A stretch of 64,000 nucleotides of DNA from Adhaeribacter rhizoryzae (GCF_008629685.1 NZ_VWSF01000024.1:30115-94114), one strand, 5' to 3'; shown: positions 1 to 9,355, counted from the first letter of the stretch. Notes: a model not told the origin generated them from the sequence alone. Made by a program: numbers and translations.

Positions 1-374
1 GTGTTATTATTGGCATTGAAACGGCGCTCGATGCAACCGGTGAAAAGAAATTACTAAAAGATATTGGCTCCCCAGCGGTTCAGATTTATTTCAACTTTTC
101 TAACCCCTTAAAAGCGGGCCGCGACTTGCACCAAGAATTAAAAATATTGGGCAAAAAGCGCATCTGTCAGATTCATTGCACCGACGAAGATGGTGTTTGG
201 CTGCAACATAATACCCGCCTCGATATGCATAAAGTAAAGCAAACGCTGGATAAAATGGGTTGGAGCGGCTGGCTGGTAGTAGAACGCTCGCGCGACGCCA
301 AACAACCCCGCAGTGTAAAAGAAAATTTTAGTGCCAATACCGCCTACCTCAAATCAGTTTTCCAGACCGGTTAA
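1..374 (+). CDS. TIM-barrel sugar phosphate isomerase/epimerase, 3' part only
   Basis: This is the C-terminal part of a gene cut by the left window edge; the reading frame is open from base 3 to the TAA at 372-374. The visible protein contains an IETALDATG stretch, a QIYFNFSN stretch and a QIHCTDEDG stretch. These resemble the metal-ligand strands of the xylose-isomerase-like TIM-barrel family, in which a Glu, an Asp/Asn, a His and a final Glu bind a divalent metal. The last strand is GWLVVERSRD, with the final Glu ligand. Substrate cannot be told from this fragment. It lies 33 bp upstream of the GH78 gene on the same strand, so it probably belongs to the same sugar-degradation operon. Confidence 0.75.
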   Translation, partial: VIIGIETALDATGEKKLLKDIGSPAVQIYFNFSNPLKAGRDLHQELKILGKKRICQIHCTDEDGVWLQHNTRLDMHKVKQTLDKMGWSGWLVVERSRDAKQPRSVKENFSANTAYLKSVFQTG

Positions 375-407
375 CTTCTAATAATTAATTTCCACCGCTT
401 ATTCCTG

Positions 408-2594
408 ATGAACATCCAAACGCAATTAGTAAAAACCATAACCGGTTTTTGCCTGCTCTTTATTTTAATAGTTATTAACCCTGCTCAGGCCCAACAAGCC
501 ACCTGGATTTGGTACCCCGGCGATTACGAAATATGGCTAGCCAACGACATGCAGAACCGGCGCACCGAACGCGGCGCTTTCTTTCCGCCATTCTGGCGCA
601 TGGACAGCCACTACGTGCTCATGGATTTTCACAAAGAGTTTAACCTGGCGAAAGCTGAAGAAGTAGAACTTTATGCCGAAGGTCAGTACAATGTAAAACT
701 AGATAGCAAAATGCTGCCCGGTGCTCCAACCAAGGTTACCATACCGGCCGGTAAACACAAGCTAAATATTAAAGTACACGCGCAGGATAAGGTGCCGGCC
801 ATTTTTGTAAAAGGCCCAACCATTGTATCGGATTCCACGTGGCTGGTTACTTTCGAGGACAAAGAATGGATCGATGAAACCGGCAAAGTGTCGGGACAAT
901 CCGGTACTGCCTGGCTCAAAGCCGGATCCTGGAATTTTAATGATCCTAAAAATCTGCCTTCCAAATTTAAATTACCTACCGAGCCCTGGAAAGCCGCTAA
1001 AGTTACGCGGCAGCCAGGTTCCATCCTCGTTGATTTCGGCAAAGAGACCTTTGGCTTTGTAAAACTGCACGGCCTGAAAGGCAAAGGCAAAGTATCGCTG
1101 TACTACGGTGAATCGCAGGAAGAAGCGCTGGCTACCGAAACCGGCGAAACCCTGGACCACCTGCAGGTAGACCGGCCGCAAGCCGTGGATATGGTGCTAC
1201 CGGGTTCCCGGGCATTCCGGTACGTCAATATTCAGTTCGATAATTCCGTTAGCATTGGCGATGTCTCGATGCTGTACGAATATTTGCCGGTTGCTGACCG
1301 CGGTAAATTCCGGAGTTCTGATCCGGAGTTAAATAAAATATGGGATGTAGCGGCCTACACGCTGCACCTGAATACGCGCGAGTTTTTCATCGATGGTATT
1401 AAGCGCGACCGCTGGATTTGGTCCGGCGATGCGTACCAAAGTTACCTGATGAATTATTATTTGCTCTTTGATTCGCCGTCGGTAACCCGTACGTTGTTGG
1501 CCCAGCGGGGCAAAGACCCGGTTACGAGCCACATCAACACCATCATGGATTACACTTTTTACTGGTTCTTGGGCATCAACGATTATTACCAGTACACCGG
1601 CGATAAAAGTTTTATTAAACAGTTTTACCCCCGCATGCAGAGCCTGATGGAGTTTGCCTTGAGTCGGCGGAATAAAAATGGCATGGTAGAAGGCCTGGCG
1701 GGTGATTGGGTTTTTATTGATTGGGCTGATGGACTGAGTAAACAAGGCGAAGTCAGTTTTGAGCAGTTGCTGCTCTGTCGCAGCTTAGAAACCATGGCTC
1801 TTTGCGCCAGTATTGCCCAGGACCAGGAAGGTGCCCGGCGCTACAACGAGTTAGCCACCAAACTAAAAGCCAAATTATTTACCACTTACTGGGACCAGAA
1901 CAAACACGCCTTGGTACACAGCCGGGTTAATGGCCAGCCCACTGATAATGTTACCCGCTACGCTAATATGTTTGCCATCTTCTTCGACTACCTCAACGCC
2001 GGCCAGAAGCAGGAGGTAAAGCAACATGTGCTGCTGAACGATAAAGTGCAGAAAATTACCACGCCCTACATGCGCTTTTACGAACTGGAAGCTTTGTGTG
2101 CCATGGGCGAGCAGAACTACGTGTTAAAGGAAATGAAAGATTATTGGGGCGGGATGCTGAAACTAGGTGCTACGTCTTTCTGGGAAAAATATGATCCTAA
2201 CGAAAAAGGAGCGGAGCATTATGCGATGTACGGTCGTCCGTTTGGCCGGAGTCTGTGCCACGCCTGGGGAGCCAGCCCGATTTATTTATTAGGCAAATAT
2301 TACCTGGGTGTAAAACCTACTTCACCGGCTTATGCTACTTATTTGGTAGAGCCCGTTCTGGGTGGATTGGAGTGGATGGAAGGCAGCGTGCCTACGCCCA
2401 AAGGCGATATAAATATTTATTGCAGCCAAAAGCAGATTAAAGTAAAATCCGGCGAAGGTACCGGCACGCTCCGTTTCCAAAGCAAAAGCAAGCCCACATC
2501 TAAAGGCACCAGAATAACCGCCAAAGGCAACAATATTTTCGAAATGACTATTGATAAGGGTAAAGAATACGTGGTAGCTTACAATGCTAAATAA
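408..2594 (+). CDS. secreted alpha-L-rhamnosidase, GH78 family
   Basis: A 728-residue exported glycosidase. Residues 1-28 form a signal peptide ending PAQAQ. The catalytic (alpha/alpha)6 barrel begins near residue 300 and carries the GH78 hallmark DGIKRDRWIWSGD at about 328-340, which in characterised members includes acidic catalytic residues. A beta-sandwich precedes the barrel and a short C-terminal beta domain follows. GH78 enzymes release L-rhamnose from rhamnogalacturonan and from glycosides by inversion. It is shorter than the largest GH78 enzymes because it lacks several N-terminal accessory domains. It follows the partial isomerase by 33 bp. The family call is firm; the linkage cleaved is not known. 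Confidence 0.85.
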   Translation: MNIQTQLVKTITGFCLLFILIVINPAQAQQATWIWYPGDYEIWLANDMQNRRTERGAFFPPFWRMDSHYVLMDFHKEFNLAKAEEVELYAEGQYNVKLDSKMLPGAPTKVTIPAGKHKLNIKVHAQDKVPAIFVKGPTIVSDSTWLVTFEDKEWIDETGKVSGQSGTAWLKAGSWNFNDPKNLPSKFKLPTEPWKAAKVTRQPGSILVDFGKETFGFVKLHGLKGKGKVSLYYGESQEEALATETGETLDHLQVDRPQAVDMVLPGSRAFRYVNIQFDNSVSIGDVSMLYEYLPVADRGKFRSSDPELNKIWDVAAYTLHLNTREFFIDGIKRDRWIWSGDAYQSYLMNYYLLFDSPSVTRTLLAQRGKDPVTSHINTIMDYTFYWFLGINDYYQYTGDKSFIKQFYPRMQSLMEFALSRRNKNGMVEGLAGDWVFIDWADGLSKQGEVSFEQLLLCRSLETMALCASIAQDQEGARRYNELATKLKAKLFTTYWDQNKHALVHSRVNGQPTDNVTRYANMFAIFFDYLNAGQKQEVKQHVLLNDKVQKITTPYMRFYELEALCAMGEQNYVLKEMKDYWGGMLKLGATSFWEKYDPNEKGAEHYAMYGRPFGRSLCHAWGASPIYLLGKYYLGVKPTSPAYATYLVEPVLGGLEWMEGSVPTPKGDINIYCSQKQIKVKSGEGTGTLRFQSKSKPTSKGTRITAKGNNIFEMTIDKGKEYVVAYNAK

Positions 2595-2660
2595 ATTTTG
2601 TAGAATTTGGAGCAAAGCTTTTTGGTTAAGGAGCTGATTAGAATTTTACAAATCGGAAGA

Positions 2661-2772
2661 AACCGCTGCCCTTGCTGCGTGTTTTCACCAGCAAGTAGTT
2701 TGGCAGAAGCGCTTGAATTGGCGGTGATAACACCACCAATGGCACCAAATTCTGTTCGAAACAGAAATACTA
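2661..2772 (+). repeat. interspersed repeat family A, copy 1
   Basis: This intergenic stretch contains GTGTTTTCACC, then GGCGGTGATAACACCACC, then TTCTGTTCGAAACAG. Closely matching sequence occurs at 27735-27810 and, in reverse orientation, at 39273-39337. The 2595-2888 gap holds no convincing gene; the short open frame over it only translates the repeat. Confidence 0.7.
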
Positions 2773-2888
2773 AACAGCATCTTTATAAAAACAGCAGTAT
2801 CCATAAGGTTTAAATAATTCAATTTAAATCGTTATAACTCTCGGTTTGAGTAAGGTTTTAATTAAAGCAGGATTTTAAAAAATCAAAC

Positions 2889-4169
2889 GTGAATAAAAGT
2901 CTAGCCTGGAGATATAATTTATTATTAGTTTGGCTTTTGCTGGTCCTTGTTTTACCCGCAATAGCGCAGAACTATGAGGAGGCTAAAGTGCCCCCCTACA
3001 TTTTGCCTGATCCGCTGGTCTTTCAGAATGGTACCAAGGTAAAAACGCCTAAGCAATGGCGCACAAAGCGCCGGGCCGAAATAATAGAGTTGTGCGAAAA
3101 CGAAATGTACGGCCGTTCACCCGTGCGACCGGCCAACATGACCTTTAAAGTTTGGGACCAGGATAAAACGGCCTTAAATGGAATCGCCACCCGCAAGCAA
3201 ATTACCGTTTATTTCACCGGCCAGCCCGATGGACCCCAAATGGAAATATTGCTTTATCTTCCCAACCAGGTGAAAGGCAAAGTTCCGGTATTTTTAGGAC
3301 TTAATTTCCAGGGTAACCAAGGGGTTAATCCGGATACAGCTATTAAAATTTCGTATAATTGGGTGTGGGCCGGCGCGGCTGGGGTGGTAAATAACCGTTC
3401 CACCGAAAAGTCGCGGGGCTCTACCGCCAGCCGCTGGCCTTTGGATCTTATTTTGGCGCGCGGTTATGGGGTAGCTACTGTTTTTGCCAACGATATCGAC
3501 CCGGATTATTTCGATAATTTCCAGAATGGCGTGCATGCCTTGTATCCCGAACTGCAAAACCGGGGTGATAATTTCAGTACGATGTCGGCTTGGGCCTGGG
3601 GCTTGAGCCGGGCTTTGGATTATCTCCAAACTGATCCGGATGTTCATCCAAACAGAGTAATGTTATTCGGTTTCTCCCGGATGGGTAAGGCCGCTTTATG
3701 GGCGGGTGTCCGGGACGAAAGATTTGCTATGGTCATCAGTAATGAGTCGGGTGGGGGTGGAGCGGCCTTATCGAAACGAAATTTCGGTGAAGACGTGGAA
3801 CGGCTGAACCGGGGCAACCCGCACTGGTTTTGCCAGAATTTCCGGAAGTACAACAAAAACGAAGCCGCTTTGCCCTTCGACCAGCACATGGTTATCTCCT
3901 TAATTGCACCCCGCCCGGTTTACGTGGCCAGCGCCGAACAGGACTTAGGAGCCGATCCCAAAGGGGAATATCTGGGCATAAAAGCAGCTGATCCGGTATA
4001 TCGTTTCCTCCGGACAAAAGGCTTGCCCGCAACAGGATTTCCGAAAGTTCATCAGCCGGTCTGGGGCCGTTTAGCCTACCACATCCGTGCCGGCAAACAT
4101 GATGTTACCCGTTACGATTGGGAACAATTTTTAAATTTTGCAGATTACACCTGGAAGAAGCAAAAGTAA
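2889..4169 (+). CDS. secreted glucuronoyl esterase-like protein, CE15 family
   Basis: A 426-residue alpha/beta hydrolase with a signal peptide (residues 1-27, LPAIAQ). The nucleophile elbow GFSRMGKAAL (Ser263, Arg264, Lys267) matches the CE15 GxSRxGK signature. NESGGGG follows at 285-291, then the acidic SAEQD near 348-352 and the catalytic His in GKHDVTRYDW (His404). CE15 enzymes cleave esters of (4-O-methyl-)glucuronic acid linking xylan to lignin; bacterial members also act on other uronate esters, so pectic uronates are possible. The start is GTG at 2889, chosen because it gives a complete signal peptide and no in-frame ATG lies upstream. It sits between GH78 and the RuBisCO-like gene but is separated from both by about 300 bp. 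Confidence 0.85.
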   Translation: MNKSLAWRYNLLLVWLLLVLVLPAIAQNYEEAKVPPYILPDPLVFQNGTKVKTPKQWRTKRRAEIIELCENEMYGRSPVRPANMTFKVWDQDKTALNGIATRKQITVYFTGQPDGPQMEILLYLPNQVKGKVPVFLGLNFQGNQGVNPDTAIKISYNWVWAGAAGVVNNRSTEKSRGSTASRWPLDLILARGYGVATVFANDIDPDYFDNFQNGVHALYPELQNRGDNFSTMSAWAWGLSRALDYLQTDPDVHPNRVMLFGFSRMGKAALWAGVRDERFAMVISNESGGGGAALSKRNFGEDVERLNRGNPHWFCQNFRKYNKNEAALPFDQHMVISLIAPRPVYVASAEQDLGADPKGEYLGIKAADPVYRFLRTKGLPATGFPKVHQPVWGRLAYHIRAGKHDVTRYDWEQFLNFADYTWKKQK

Positions 4170-4484
4170 TCCACTCAAAACAGCTATTATCCTGCCCTGT
4201 CATCTTCTTTCCATTTACAATTCAATTAGCAAATCCGGAATTGGTTCTGGTTGATGCACCGATTTAGCCTGAATATTCACCCTATCCTACTCTCCATTAA
4301 AAATAAATATTCAATTCTGATTTATTTTAAATATAAATAATTAATTTACAAATAAAATATGCTTAATAAATTTAGGCTTGTTATGGATATTCTGTTTTAC
4401 TAATTAAAACACAAGAGCGGTCCGATAATCACAGGAAATAATTATTTAATATTGAACTTACCCAGCGGCAAAAAGAACTGAACC
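4170..4484. other. 315-bp intergenic gap, no feature resolved
   Basis: AT-rich sequence between the CE15 gene and the RuBisCO-like gene. It should hold the promoter of the RuBisCO-like operon; a TAAATTTA near 4366-4373 loosely resembles a Bacteroidota -7 box but lacks a convincing -33 partner. No hairpin, repeat or small gene stands out. Confidence 0.4.
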
Positions 4485-5732
4485 ATGGAAAGAATTAAGG
4501 CTACTTACTTTATTGAAACGCCTTTGCCCGTAGAGAAAGCCGCTGCCGTTTTAGCCGGGGAGCAATCTTCCGGTACTTTTGTGGCGGTACCGGGCGAAAC
4601 GGAGGAATTAAAACAGCGGTTTGCTGCCCGGGTTGAAGCTATAAGGCCGGTAGAAACGGTTTCGGAACCCAGTATACCGGGTTTAAACCTAAATGGCGGC
4701 GCCTATCACCGGGCCCATGTAGAAGTTTCCTGGTCGATTGAAAATTTTGGGTATAACTTGGCGGCCATGATTTCGACACTGCAAGGCAACCTGTATGAGC
4801 TTACCCAATTTACCGGTTTAAAGCTGATGGATCTGGAGGTGCCGGATTCGTTTGCCACCCGGTTCGCAGGTCCCCGGTTTGGCATTGCGGGTTGCCGCCA
4901 ACTTACCCAGGTTACCGATCGCCCGCTAATCGGCACCATTATTAAACCCAGCATTGGCCTGAGCCCCGCCCAAACCGCAGACCTGATAAAAACTTTAGTC
5001 CAAGCCGGCATTGATTTTATCAAGGACGATGAACTGCTGGTTTCTTCGGGTAATTCGCCTTTTGAGGAACGGGTTGATGCGGTAATGCGGGTAATAAACG
5101 CGCACGCCGATATAACCGGCAAAAAGGTAATGTATGCCTTTAACATCAGCGATGAAATAGATGAGATGTTGAAGCGCTACGAATATATTCTGGCAGCTGG
5201 CGGTACTAGCGCCATGATTAGCCTGAATAGTGTGGGATTATCGGGGGTAAAGAAAATCTGCGACCAGGGGCAATTGGCGATTCACGGACACCGCAATGGC
5301 TGGGGCATGCTGAACCGTCACCCTTTGCTGGGCATTGAGTTTCCGGCTTATCAGAAAATATGGCGGCTGGCCGGCGTAGACCAGATACACGTAAATGGCA
5401 TCCAAAATAAATTCTGGGAGTCCGACGATTCGGTAGTGCGGTCGATTGAAGCATGTTTAAAACCCATGCTCGGCGGCTATTCTATTTTGCCGGTAGTATC
5501 TTCCGGCCAGTGGGGCGGACAGGCGCCCGAAACGTATCGTCGTACCCAAACTACCGATTTGCTTTATATGGCCGGTGGCGGCATTATGGCCCACCCGGAC
5601 GGACCAGCTGGCGGCGTAGTGGCGCTGCAGCAAGCCTGGGAAGCCGCTGTGGACGGGTTAACGGTAGCTGAGGCTGCGCAAAAATATCCCGAGTTTGGCA
5701 ATTCCGTTAAAAAATTTGGCTCACCCGCATGA
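4485..5732 (+). CDS. RuBisCO-like protein (form IV), candidate 3-oxo-isoapionate-4-phosphate decarboxylase or transcarboxylase/hydrolase
   Basis: A 415-residue cytoplasmic member of the RuBisCO large-chain superfamily. GTIIKPSIGLSP at 150-161 keeps Lys154 (equivalent to Lys175) but has Ser156 in place of Lys177. DFIKDDE at 177-183 keeps the carbamylated Lys and its metal partners (Lys180, Asp182, Glu183). HGHR at 267-270 keeps the His/Arg phosphate-binding residues, and SSGQWGG and GGGIMAHPDGPAGG phosphate loops follow. The retained Lys-Asp-Glu set implies a metal-dependent enediolate reaction, not CO2 fixation. Its stop overlaps the start of a DUF1537 kinase by 4 bp, the arrangement known for D-apiose/D-apionate catabolism. 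A methionine-salvage enolase role is less likely because no salvage genes are nearby. Confidence 0.75.
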   Translation: MERIKATYFIETPLPVEKAAAVLAGEQSSGTFVAVPGETEELKQRFAARVEAIRPVETVSEPSIPGLNLNGGAYHRAHVEVSWSIENFGYNLAAMISTLQGNLYELTQFTGLKLMDLEVPDSFATRFAGPRFGIAGCRQLTQVTDRPLIGTIIKPSIGLSPAQTADLIKTLVQAGIDFIKDDELLVSSGNSPFEERVDAVMRVINAHADITGKKVMYAFNISDEIDEMLKRYEYILAAGGTSAMISLNSVGLSGVKKICDQGQLAIHGHRNGWGMLNRHPLLGIEFPAYQKIWRLAGVDQIHVNGIQNKFWESDDSVVRSIEACLKPMLGGYSILPVVSSGQWGGQAPETYRRTQTTDLLYMAGGGIMAHPDGPAGGVVALQQAWEAAVDGLTVAEAAQKYPEFGNSVKKFGSPA

Positions 5733-7156
5733 GTAAGCAGCCGAACAACCTGATGCTGGCCTATTACGGCGACGATTTCACCGGGTCTACGGATGCCCTG
5801 GAGTTTCTCAGCCGGGCCGGCGCCAGAACGGTGTTGTTTATGAATACACCCACGCCGGAACATTTAAGTCGCTATTCAGGGCTTCAGGCCATAGGCGTGG
5901 CGGGCAAAACCCGCGCGATGGCTCCGGCCGAAATGGAACAGGAACTGCGACCGGCTTTTACGGCTTTGCAAGCCCTGGGCATTCCGCACGTGCATTACAA
6001 GGTTTGCTCAACGTTTGATTCTTCGCCTAATGTCGGGAGCATCGGGAAAGCCATTGAGGTCGGAGCCGAAATATTCCAGGCGGCTTTCGTGCCCTTACTG
6101 GTAGCCGCTCCGGCGCTGGGTCGGCATTGTGTATTTGGTAACTTATTCGCCCGGATGGGTATCGGCAGCCAAGGCAATATTTACCGCCTGGATCGCCATC
6201 CTTCCATGAGCCGGCACCCGGTAACGCCCGCCGACGAAAGCGATCTGCGCCTGCACCTGGCCCGGCAAACAACGAAACAGATTGGCTTATTTGATATTTT
6301 GCAAGTAGGCCGTCCGGCTGATGAAGCGCTGAAAATATTAAAAGAAATAATTAACCAGGGAGCCGAGGTCGTTTTATTCGATGCCCTATATTCAGAACAA
6401 TTAGCAGCCATTGGGTCTTTGCTCGATATTTATGCCAATTCGGAAAAACCGTTGTTCTCGGTAGGTTCATCGGGCATCGAAATGGCTCTGGGCCAGTTCT
6501 GGACAGAACAGAATCGCTTACCACCCGCTCCTGATTGGCCTAACCCCGGAAAAGCCAAACCGTTATTGGTTGCTTCCGGCAGTTGCTCGCCGGTAACTGC
6601 TGGTCAGATTTCTTGGGCATTAGCGCAAGGTTTTGCCGAAATTGCCCTGGATACGGTCACGCTAGCCCATTCTGATCGGGAGAATACCGCTGGATTATTG
6701 CAAAAATATTTAACGGAAGCTTTGGAATATTTAGACGAAGGGCGTAGCGTAATTATTCATACAAGCCGCGGGGCAGACGACGAAAGAATAGACAAAACGG
6801 CTGCTGTTTTACACCAGCAAGGTCTTACGGCTCAGCAGGTTCAAAGCCGGACCGCGCACCTTTACGGCACCGCTTTAGGCAACCTGGTGCGGGCTATTCT
6901 GGAAAAAGCATCGGTTCAAAGGGTTGTAATTGCCGGTGGCGACACCTCCAGTTATGCCGCCCGGGCCTTAGGAATAGAAGCCGTAGAAATGATTGCGCCG
7001 CTCTCGCCTGGCGCGCCGCTTTGCCGGGCTTATGCTCCCGGTTCTCCTATTGATGGTCGAGAAGTAAACTTTAAAGGCGGCCAAGTGGGATCGGAAGATT
7101 ATTTTGGTTTGGCCGCGGCCGGAAAAATTTATATAAAAATTATAGAGACTTTTTAA
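5729..7156 (+). CDS. four-carbon acid sugar kinase family (DUF1537), candidate 3-oxo-isoapionate kinase
   Basis: A 475-residue DUF1537 kinase. The N-terminal domain carries GDDFTGSTDAL (about residues 14-24), the acid-sugar-binding loop of the family. The C-terminal nucleotide-binding domain holds VVIAGGDTSSYAARALG, followed by PGAPLCRAY and a GGQVGSEDYF motif typical of the family. These enzymes phosphorylate four-carbon acid sugars or their branched relatives. The ATG overlaps the RuBisCO-like stop (ATGA at 5729-5732), so the two are translationally coupled and probably act in sequence: kinase first, RuBisCO-like protein second. It is about 90 residues longer than the other DUF1537 protein in the window (33656-34816), and the two are clearly different subfamilies. 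Confidence 0.75.
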   Translation: MSKQPNNLMLAYYGDDFTGSTDALEFLSRAGARTVLFMNTPTPEHLSRYSGLQAIGVAGKTRAMAPAEMEQELRPAFTALQALGIPHVHYKVCSTFDSSPNVGSIGKAIEVGAEIFQAAFVPLLVAAPALGRHCVFGNLFARMGIGSQGNIYRLDRHPSMSRHPVTPADESDLRLHLARQTTKQIGLFDILQVGRPADEALKILKEIINQGAEVVLFDALYSEQLAAIGSLLDIYANSEKPLFSVGSSGIEMALGQFWTEQNRLPPAPDWPNPGKAKPLLVASGSCSPVTAGQISWALAQGFAEIALDTVTLAHSDRENTAGLLQKYLTEALEYLDEGRSVIIHTSRGADDERIDKTAAVLHQQGLTAQQVQSRTAHLYGTALGNLVRAILEKASVQRVVIAGGDTSSYAARALGIEAVEMIAPLSPGAPLCRAYAPGSPIDGREVNFKGGQVGSEDYFGLAAAGKIYIKIIETF

Positions 7157-7205
7157 TTTGAATAGAAATTCAGATTAACTCTTTTTATGACTGTTGAGCC
7201 CATTT

Positions 7206-7264
7206 CTGTCATTCAGGAGGAACCTATGTAGCAGGTAGCCAAATAGGTTCCTCCTGAATGACAG
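7206..7264. repeat. interspersed palindromic repeat family C, copy 1
   Basis: Perfect 22-bp inverted arms (7206-7227 and 7243-7264, starting CTGTCATTCAGGAGGAACCT) surround a 15-bp loop. Two further copies are at 10761-10835 and 27828-27926. It lies between the DUF1537 gene and the racemase-family gene and could also fold as a hairpin in RNA. Confidence 0.85.
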
Positions 7265-7358
7265 GATTGAGACTAATAACCAATAGTATAAACTAAATTT
7301 TAAGTAGTTTAAATTTAATTACCGCTTACCCCAATTATTCACCACCAAATATTACCTC

Positions 7359-8021
7359 ATGAAACAGAAAACTTTAGGACTAATACACACCTCTGCCACT
7401 TTGGTGCCGATGTTTCAGCAACTTTGCCAGCAGCAGTTACCGGGCGTGCAGGTTTTTAATATTGTAGATGATAGCCTGATAAAAGATGTCATTAAACGGG
7501 GCGAACTGACCGCCCTGACGGCCCGCCGGGTAGTTGATTATGTAGGCTCAGCCGAAGCAGCCGGTGCTGATTACATTATGGTTACCTGTTCTTCTATCGG
7601 TGCCGCCGTGGAGGCCGCCGCTGCGCTTACCAGCGTTCCGGTGCTGCGGGTAGACCAGCCCATGGCTGACCTGGCGGTACAAACCGGTTCCCGGATTGGC
7701 GTAATTGCTACGTTGCCAACCACACTAGCCCCCACCAGCGATTTGGTTAAACGCCGCGCGGCCAAAGCAGGTAAGGAAATCGAGTTAACCTCCCGCCTTT
7801 GCGAAGGTGCTTTTGAAGCGCTAATGAGCGGCGACACCGCTAAACATGATACCATGGTGGCAGATGCCCTCCGGGAACTGCAGCAGGAGGTAGATGTTAT
7901 TTTATTGGCCCAGGCTTCTATGGCCCGGGTGGTTGATAATTTAGCGGAAAAGGATAAAGGGGTGCCCATTCTGGCAAGTCCACCGGAAGCCGTTAAACAC
8001 CTGGCTACGGTCTTAACCTAA
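7359..8021 (+). CDS. Asp/Glu racemase-superfamily protein lacking the second cysteine
   Basis: A 220-residue protein with the two-domain Asp/Glu/hydantoin racemase fold. The first catalytic cysteine is present in MVTCSSIGAAVE (Cys77). At the second site, where two-base racemases have Cys, the sequence is ILLAQASMAR (184-187 Ala-Gln-Ala-Ser). With one thiol a two-base racemisation is unlikely; a decarboxylase or isomerase reaction, as in the single-cysteine arylmalonate decarboxylases, is a better guess. No signal peptide. It ends 8 bp before the BASS transporter gene and follows the RuBisCO-like/DUF1537 pair after a repeat, so it probably handles a related acid. Exact substrate is not known. 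Confidence 0.7.
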   Translation: MKQKTLGLIHTSATLVPMFQQLCQQQLPGVQVFNIVDDSLIKDVIKRGELTALTARRVVDYVGSAEAAGADYIMVTCSSIGAAVEAAAALTSVPVLRVDQPMADLAVQTGSRIGVIATLPTTLAPTSDLVKRRAAKAGKEIELTSRLCEGAFEALMSGDTAKHDTMVADALRELQQEVDVILLAQASMARVVDNLAEKDKGVPILASPPEAVKHLATVLT

Positions 8022-8029
8022 GCGGGCTT

Positions 8030-9355
8030 ATGGAAAAAATCCGGAAAGTTTGTTTGGGCGTAAGCGGGCTTTGCCTGCTGCTGTTGTTAGCTGGTCTTGT
8101 AATGGGGCAAGCCCAAATCTGGCAGCCAGCGGCAGTGGTATCATCGGTTTGTTTGGCTATTGGCCTGGGCGCGGTACCCGCCTTAAAAGGTTTTCAATAC
8201 ACCGCCTGGATTATTGCGGCCGTAGTGGCCGGTATGATTTATCCGGCGGCCTTTCTCAAATGGGGCGACTTTGACCTGCGGAATAAATGGCTGATTTTAA
8301 TAATAATCCAGTTGGTAATGTTTGGCATGGGGCTGCACATGGGCATCAAAGATTTTGTGGGTATAAGAAAATCCGGCAAAGGCGTGCTAATTGGTTTGGT
8401 GTGCCACTTTTCCATAATGCCACTAATGGGTTTGCTGTTAACGAAGGTGTTTTATTTTGAACCCGAAATCGCGGCTGGTATTATTTTAATTGGTTCTTGT
8501 TCGAGCGGATTGGCCTCTAACGTAATGGTTTTTATCTCCCGCGCCAACATGGTTTTGTCCGTTACGGTTACGGCCATGGCTACTCTGGTGGCTCCTTTCA
8601 TTACGCCGCTCCTGATGAAACTACTGGCCGGTACTTTAATCGAGATTAGTTTTGTAGATATGATGGCCGAAATCATTAAAATCGTGATTGTACCCATTGG
8701 TGCGGCCCTTTTACACGATTACCTTAAAACTGCTTCCGTTCCTGGCCAGCGGAAGGTAACCATCATAACGGCAGCCTGTTCTCTTTGGCTAGTGGCACTT
8801 GCTGTAGGCGGCTGGGCCTATTTAGAAGTGAATACTACGCCGGGCATCTTAACCCTGGTTGAATTAATTAGCTTTATGGCCGGCGCTGTAATAGTTGGGG
8901 TTTTGTATCATCTGTTAACGCTACAGTTTCCTAAACTCGATAGCATCATGCCGTATTTCTCGATGTTTGGCATTGTGTATTTTACTATGGTTACGACTGC
9001 GGCAGGCCGCGAGAATTTATTACAAGTAGGTTTCTTACTTTTTCTGGCCTCGGTTATTCATAATGGCGCCGGGTATTTTTTCGGCTATTGGCTCAGCCGC
9101 TTCTTTGGTCTCGACAAAAATTCTGCGCGAACGGTGGCTTTTGAAGTTGGGCTGCAAAACGGGGGCATGGCTTCCGGGTTAGCCGGCACAATGGGGAAAT
9201 TAGGAACGGTTGGTTTAGCAGCGGCAGTTTTTAGTCCCTGGATGAATATTTCAGGTTCTATATTGGCTAATTACTGGCGGCGGAAACCGGTAGTGGATTC
9301 CAGGGAAATTGTAGCAGAGCAGTTGGAACCCGCACCGCAAGTGCCTTCGGTTTAA
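8030..9355 (+). CDS. BASS-family sodium:organic anion symporter
   Basis: A 441-residue inner-membrane protein of the bile acid:sodium symporter family. The BASS signature GSCSSGLASNVMVFIS falls at about residues 155-170, followed by the hydrophobic helices of the second repeat and a late FEVGLQNGGMASGLA motif that mirrors it. About two extra N-terminal membrane segments (residues 1-70) make it longer than typical 320-residue members. Family substrates are organic anions such as bile acids, pantothenate and 2-keto acids. Its place at the end of the RuBisCO-like/kinase/racemase-like set suggests import of the acid sugar, or export of an acid product such as glycolate. Confidence 0.8.
   Translation: MEKIRKVCLGVSGLCLLLLLAGLVMGQAQIWQPAAVVSSVCLAIGLGAVPALKGFQYTAWIIAAVVAGMIYPAAFLKWGDFDLRNKWLILIIIQLVMFGMGLHMGIKDFVGIRKSGKGVLIGLVCHFSIMPLMGLLLTKVFYFEPEIAAGIILIGSCSSGLASNVMVFISRANMVLSVTVTAMATLVAPFITPLLMKLLAGTLIEISFVDMMAEIIKIVIVPIGAALLHDYLKTASVPGQRKVTIITAACSLWLVALAVGGWAYLEVNTTPGILTLVELISFMAGAVIVGVLYHLLTLQFPKLDSIMPYFSMFGIVYFTMVTTAAGRENLLQVGFLLFLASVIHNGAGYFFGYWLSRFFGLDKNSARTVAFEVGLQNGGMASGLAGTMGKLGTVGLAAAVFSPWMNISGSILANYWRRKPVVDSREIVAEQLEPAPQVPSV

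Noticed and set aside
2607..2813. 68-codon small protein
   Set aside because: The translation is that of repeat family A, and the same peptide-like pattern recurs at 39266-39526 on the other strand because of the repeat.
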